Shown: positions 59,829 to 64,000 of the stretch, in pieces
Numbering within the stretch: position 1 is the stretch's first letter
Layout: each line of letters opens with the position of its first letter
NCBI RefSeq assembly: GCF_020360975.1
Contig: NW_025408674.1
Coordinates: 1,550,001 to 1,614,000 of the forward strand
Origin: Hirsutella rhossiliensis
Taxonomy: Eukaryota > Ascomycota > Sordariomycetes > Hypocreales > Ophiocordycipitaceae
DNA: 64,000 nt
Reading direction: 5' to 3'
Translations under genes and position numbers: made by a program
Notes under the pieces: generated by a model
What the model saw: the letters and a program-made list of their open reading frames with translations, nothing else
The model's database searches: none
What the model was told of the DNA's origin: nothing

Positions 59829-60470
59829 ACTATTAAGATATATGAGTGGAGAAACTACTATCAGGAGTAATAGAAAACGTATACAAAGAATATACATAAT
59901 AGTATATGATAGAAAGAAGAAAAGAAAAGTATGATAAAGCCATTAATTAAGCTACTAGAATCTACAAGTATTTTATGTAAATAAGATAGTATAGAGCAGT
60001 TACAGAAAAGGCGTAACTGGCGCCTCTGGGACAGCTGTTCGATCGAGCTGCTGTCTGGTCTTCCCGAATACACCTCCAACGGTGGCTAACGCCAGACGTG
60101 CTGTCACGTCGCGTGGGGGAGTCTTCCCGTCTTCAAGGGTCAATACCCTGATCTAGATGCAGGAGATGACGCAAACTGTTGCCAAAACTAGTCATTTCCG
60201 ATCCAACCACATGCAGGCGACTCCGTTTTGAGCTTCAGCAGATATTCAGTTGCGTGCCGAAGTTGTAGTATAACGTAGCGGCACATATCGCCTACGTAGG
60301 TAACGGCATAGTAGTGACGTAAACCCGCAGCCAAGCAATGGTCTCCGCGTCAGTAACGAAAACACCTGCAGGGCGACCTTCTTCGAGAGTGCGGCCAAGA
60401 CTTGGAACTACGCGACGCAACTAATATATCAAGCAACATAACAACGAAGTAGACTCGCAACCATGCAATG
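59829..60470. other. AT-rich flank between copia element and synthetase gene
   Basis: About 640 bp, strongly AT-rich to 60000 and then GC-normal. It should contain the 3' UTR of the leftward synthetase gene. No gene or RNA recognised. Confidence 0.5.
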
Positions 60471-61851
60471 CTACTCTGCGGGCCAGTCCTCTGGATACGC
60501 CATCTGGTCTGCCCGTCTCCACTCTTCGTTCTCCTCGTACATCTTGCGGATTGGCTCTAGCAGCCGGTTGAGTGCGTCTACAACCGCTTCCTTCAGTGCT
60601 GTGGGCTCAATCACTCCCGCCACGTAGTCCCGTTCAAGCTCCTCATACGTGCAGTAGCTGCGGTGCAAACGATCCTCGCATCCTGTTTCTAGCACGGCAA
60701 CGCTGAACCAAGTTCCCTCCTGCAACTCACCCCTGGTTGCCGTGGCACCGTCAACCGCATTTGCCTTATCGCCCAGTCGGATATCGCCAACGGGCATGAG
60801 GATGTGCTCAACGATGGGCAGCACACCGTTACCTTGAACAGCATTTGCTGGGCACGAAGCCCTTGTGATCTTCTCCTCCACCGCCGCCGCATCGTCGAGG
60901 AATAAGATTTTGGTATGGGCCGGACTCGAGGAAGACATCTTGCCACCCGCCAAACTCGGGAGAAGCTCGTTCATCAGGTGGGCACGTCTCTCATAGCCTA
61001 GCTCAGGCAAAAAACGTTCGCCGAGGTTGAAGATGCCGCGCTGCGGGTCCAGTTATGTCAAATGTCAGCTTATTATCCCATGGCCAAGAATTTGGCTGTG
61101 CAAAGTGCACGCGCACCTGGTCCCTCCCACCAAGCTCAACATCCACACCCAAATACTCCTCTCCCAGCTCCTGGAGCAGCGGGGTGAGCAGAGGACTAAG
61201 CATCGTGGACCCGCCCACTTCTGCTCCAGTCTCCCGCGCGTCCTGTTGCGAGCACAGCGCGCAGAGCTTCCAGAAGTCTGCCATGAACTCGGGCGTGCTC
61301 TGGTACGAGGACATCTCGATCACCGAAATTTTGCACATGGAGACTCCAGCGGCCCGGAGGGCGGCAGTGATCAGAAACCGGTAATACGTCGTACGGTTGC
61401 GGACTTGATCCCAAGGGAACTTGTAGTTGACCAGGAAGGCGTACAAATCGACCAAGTCAACCGTGACCTGAGAGGCCTGTTAGCTGGGCAGATACGCCGG
61501 GAACGGCCAACAACTGCACCTCTCCACCGGCGCGAATAAAATCGGCAAATTTAATCAGGGGGATGAAGTAGCCTATGTGTGCTGGATGTACAACTAGTGG
61601 TTACCAGAGCGCCCTGCTCCCTTCAGATGATTTGCAGCGCTTACGCTTTCCAGTTGGGGCAGTGGCTATTCCAATGTCAACCAAAGGACCTCAGAACTGG
61701 TGGTGAATACGTTCTACTCACCCCATTGGTACTTGAGAGTCTTGCCCTCGGTGAGGAGTGACTGGAGCTTCTTGCCACACCAGCCATTCTGGAGCTCGAG
61801 GCGACGGGTAATGAGGGAGTATTTCTGTTCAACTCCGAGGGATATATCCAT
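60471..61851 (-). CDS. Tyrosyl-tRNA synthetase paralogue with altered amino-acid pocket
   Basis: Class I synthetase of the eukaryotic cytosolic TyrRS type, catalytic core only. Exons 61851-61722, 61665-61645 (21 nt), 61581-61520, 61467-61117 and 61040-60471 join without a stop to 377 aa; introns are 56, 63, 52 and 76 nt with GT..AG ends. Signature 1 is TGKPHIGYFIP (residues 48-58), signature 2 KMSSS at 222-226. The conserved EEYLGVDVELGGRDQR segment is in place. Compared from memory with the known tyrosine-binding set (Tyr39, Tyr166, Gln170, Asp173, Gln188 in the human enzyme), this protein has Gln42 (in YQWATAP), Thr166, Gln170, Gly173 and Gln188. So the catalytic machinery is kept but tyrosine recognition is rebuilt. 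It sits in the NRPS neighbourhood, divergent from an iron oxidase gene. A second, housekeeping TyrRS must exist elsewhere if specificity is lost. Confidence 0.93.
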
Positions 61852-62900
61852 AATGGGCTGAGGATTTAGTAAGAATGATTTTTAGATGAACAGAGTGAGG
61901 GTAGCCATTGGAGAGCACGGCGAAAGCCTCTACTTATATCTTTAAAATATGCTTCATTCTGAACTTCTGATGTATTTTCAACAACCCCACACAGTACCAA
62001 CGCGGTATGGCTAAGATACTATTCACTAAATTTAATTTGGTTTGCCTTACTGGTGGATTAAGCATAAACGCAAGTTAGGTGATGCATATGTCTACCGACG
62101 CATTAAGAAGGGCTATCGTAGGAAGGGCCTTTTTGAACCATTGGACTTGGAGATTATAGATAACTACCATGGCCTAGAAGAGTGTGTTCTCTCTATATCC
62201 GTCTTAGGTTGCATACATCAGCGAACTGGTTCCTCTGGCGTTGGCACGTCAAAAAGCTCTAGCCCGGCAGAAACCCAGTCCGGATGAGCGGGCCGGGCTG
62301 CAGTACGATGTTTGTAACGCTCCCCTACCTAGTCGCGTCCCGCTGTTTCACTGCATGGTCGCCAAGGTATGAATCGCGGATGCGGCTGAGTGTGAAAGTG
62401 GCTATGGTGCAGGAGTGATGCCCTGGCCTTCGTTCAGCTCCAGCTTTTCCCGTCCGTCTTTACTTATCTTGGATTCAGTGACATCTGGAAACCAAGGACT
62501 CGTCTACAGCGTCATGTTGCATGCAGGGAATCACCTCCGGGATACATTTCCATGCCGGAATCGAACCGAATGTCTGCATCTCATGGGTCTTTACGGAATC
62601 GCATATTGCATGCTGCAGCAATCACTTGCGGGACGTGCTCGGAGTAGACCCGAGTCCTTGTCTCGGCTTTTTCATGTTGCTTTACGAGTTAGTACGTATC
62701 TGGCCACTGTGTGTTCGCTTGAATGACCGGAGAGGTTATAGAAGGTAGCAGCAAGCTCGAAAAGCAATCAGGATATTTTGATCCAGTCTTCGCCATTGAA
62801 ACGAAGTTCTAATGCCCGTCTGAGTATACGAACAATCGCCCGTGCAACCGCCTGCAGCATATGCAGTAGTGGCAGCTTTCGTACACCTTCGCAGCCCACG
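61852..62900. other. Divergent promoter region of synthetase and iron enzyme
   Basis: About 1.05 kb separating the start codons of the leftward TyrRS paralogue and the rightward haem-oxygenase-like gene, so possibly a shared, co-regulated promoter. Frames at 62042-62287 and 62415-62748 carry no known motif. Confidence 0.5.
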
Positions 62901-64000
62901 ATGGAACTCTTGCTAGTACCATACATACTAGCCTTTCTTTTGGCTTCGGCAATTAGCATTATAATCAGAAGATCTCTAACGTACTGGTTTGCTGAAAGGG
63001 CCCTTCGCGTTCCGGTCAAGGCAAAAGGGGGGCTCTTAGAACCGGATTCAATGCCGTTCACCATTGACCGAGAACGGGAATGCCAGCCGTACAAAGAACT
63101 GTACCACAAGTTGCATAACCTCGAGCATCACGTCGAAGTGCTCCCTCGGGCCAAGTCTCTCCTTCTCTCGTTCTTCTCCGAGGCCTTGCACTCCGAGCGC
63201 AGTCGGAGCTCCATCCTCTCGCTCGACTGCTTCTCCGCCACCGCCCTAAATGGCTTCGTCCAAGAAGAGCTGGACGCTGTGACGAGAAAATGGCGGAAAT
63301 ACCTTAGCGGACGCAAGGCGGGCCAACCTCGCACGCTGTTCCAGTCCGCCGCCGATGCGCGCCGCTGGCTTGTCCGGATGGCGCCGGTCAAGCTTGTCGA
63401 CGGTGCCTGGCTGGGCCACATCCACAAGATCACAACCCCTTTTGCGGATAGGCGAATCACAAGGGCCGCATGGCAGGTTCTTTCCGAGGAGCTGGGCGAC
63501 GGTGATCTGGTCAAGAACCATGTGCATCTCTACGCGCAACTCCTCCAGCAGATCGGCGCGCCCGTCGGCGAGCCCGGCTCGGTCGACTTCATTCGACATC
63601 TAGGCATGGACGACCCTCAGGTCTGGCGAGCGGCACTTGCCCAACTGCTTATCTCCCTGTTCCCGCACGAGTTTCTCCCCGAGATCCTGGGATTCAACCT
63701 GCATTTCGAAATGCTAACTTTCGAAACCCTCGTAGCGATGAAGGAGCTACGCGAGGTCGGCTACGACGCTTACTATTTTACCCTACATGTTACCATCGAC
63801 AACGCCAGTACGGGTCATACCGCCATGGCGAGCTACATCGTGACAGACTATCTGCGCTCCGTTGAGGTCCGCAAGGGACACGCCGCAGCGTACCAGGCGT
63901 GGAAACGCGTCCAGGCCGGGTTTATGCTGTCCGAGAGCTCGTCCAATATAAGAGCAGCCACCGATTGCCCCCTCGTCGCCGAGGTCCTTGCTATCTTCCA
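62901..64000 (+). CDS. Haem-oxygenase-like iron-containing redox enzyme, 3' end beyond window
   Basis: Protein of the haem-oxygenase-like fold family usually labelled iron-containing redox enzyme (Haem_oxygenas_2, PF14518 type), whose characterised bacterial members are di-iron oxidases such as UndA, BesC and SznF. The frame is open from ATG 62901 to the window edge (366 codons, no stop). Residues 1-22 form a hydrophobic anchor (LLLVPYILAFLLASAISIII), so it is probably membrane-attached. Candidate metal ligands occur in DGAWLGHIHKIT, LSEELGDGDLVKNHVHLY, FNLHFEMLTFETL and LHVTIDNASTGHTAMA, the acidic/His pattern of the family. The Cys- and haem-motif for true haem oxygenase is not seen. Divergent from the TyrRS paralogue and near the NRPS, it could modify an amino acid. 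No intron is needed in the visible part. Confidence 0.85.
   Translation, partial: MELLLVPYILAFLLASAISIIIRRSLTYWFAERALRVPVKAKGGLLEPDSMPFTIDRERECQPYKELYHKLHNLEHHVEVLPRAKSLLLSFFSEALHSERSRSSILSLDCFSATALNGFVQEELDAVTRKWRKYLSGRKAGQPRTLFQSAADARRWLVRMAPVKLVDGAWLGHIHKITTPFADRRITRAAWQVLSEELGDGDLVKNHVHLYAQLLQQIGAPVGEPGSVDFIRHLGMDDPQVWRAALAQLLISLFPHEFLPEILGFNLHFEMLTFETLVAMKELREVGYDAYYFTLHVTIDNASTGHTAMASYIVTDYLRSVEVRKGHAAAYQAWKRVQAGFMLSESSSNIRAATDCPLVAEVLAIF

Noticed and set aside
1..64000. CRISPR arrays or bacterial operon features
   Set aside because: No regularly spaced repeats. Introns, RIP and gene families show a fungal nuclear genome.

Overview
The window is genomic DNA of a filamentous ascomycete, most likely a sordariomycete of the Hypocreales type. 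Genes have 49-147 nt introns with GT..AG ends and are scattered on both strands without operons. Coding DNA is GC-rich. The window also shows strong repeat-induced point mutation (RIP), a process limited to filamentous fungi.

Left part (1 to about 26 kb) looks like conserved chromosome core. In order it holds an aldo/keto reductase (cut by the window edge, with an 11-nt micro-exon), DOM34/pelota, a WDR44-like WD40 protein, a thioredoxin, the relic of an S10 serine carboxypeptidase, RRB1/GRWD1, an APC-family permease, an L-arabinitol-4-dehydrogenase-like zinc dehydrogenase, a TDT-family dicarboxylate/sulfite-type transporter and a secreted protein of unknown function. A roughly 5.4 kb stretch (19.5-24.9 kb) holds nothing I can support as a gene.

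Right part (about 26-64 kb) is an accessory region built around a secondary-metabolism locus and retrotransposons. It contains a copia integrase fragment, an MFS efflux pump with two premature stops, a 6,455-bp copia element with 290-bp LTRs and a 5-bp target duplication that RIP has reduced to stop-riddled DNA, and a large nonribosomal peptide synthetase (NRPS). The 5' half of the NRPS is also full of TAG/TAA stops; its 3' half reads cleanly for more than 6.5 kb. Downstream are an intact MFS transporter, a 2-oxoglutarate/Fe(II) dioxygenase, a second copia element with LTRs that look identical (200 bp), a tyrosyl-tRNA synthetase paralogue and the start of a haem-oxygenase-like iron enzyme.

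The NRPS order is C-(half C)-A-T-E-C-(half C)-A-T-C. Its neighbours (two MFS pumps, a dioxygenase, a putative di-iron oxidase and a duplicated aminoacyl-tRNA synthetase) are what a peptide biosynthetic cluster with self-protection could contain. The most interesting gene is the synthetase paralogue. It keeps both catalytic signatures (PHIG and KMSSS), but three of the five residues that hold tyrosine in known eukaryotic/archaeal enzymes are changed (Tyr to Gln, Tyr to Thr, Asp to Gly), including both that contact the phenol hydroxyl. It may have shifted specificity or drug resistance. The second main observation is an apparent leak of RIP from the dead copia element into the flanking MFS and NRPS genes.
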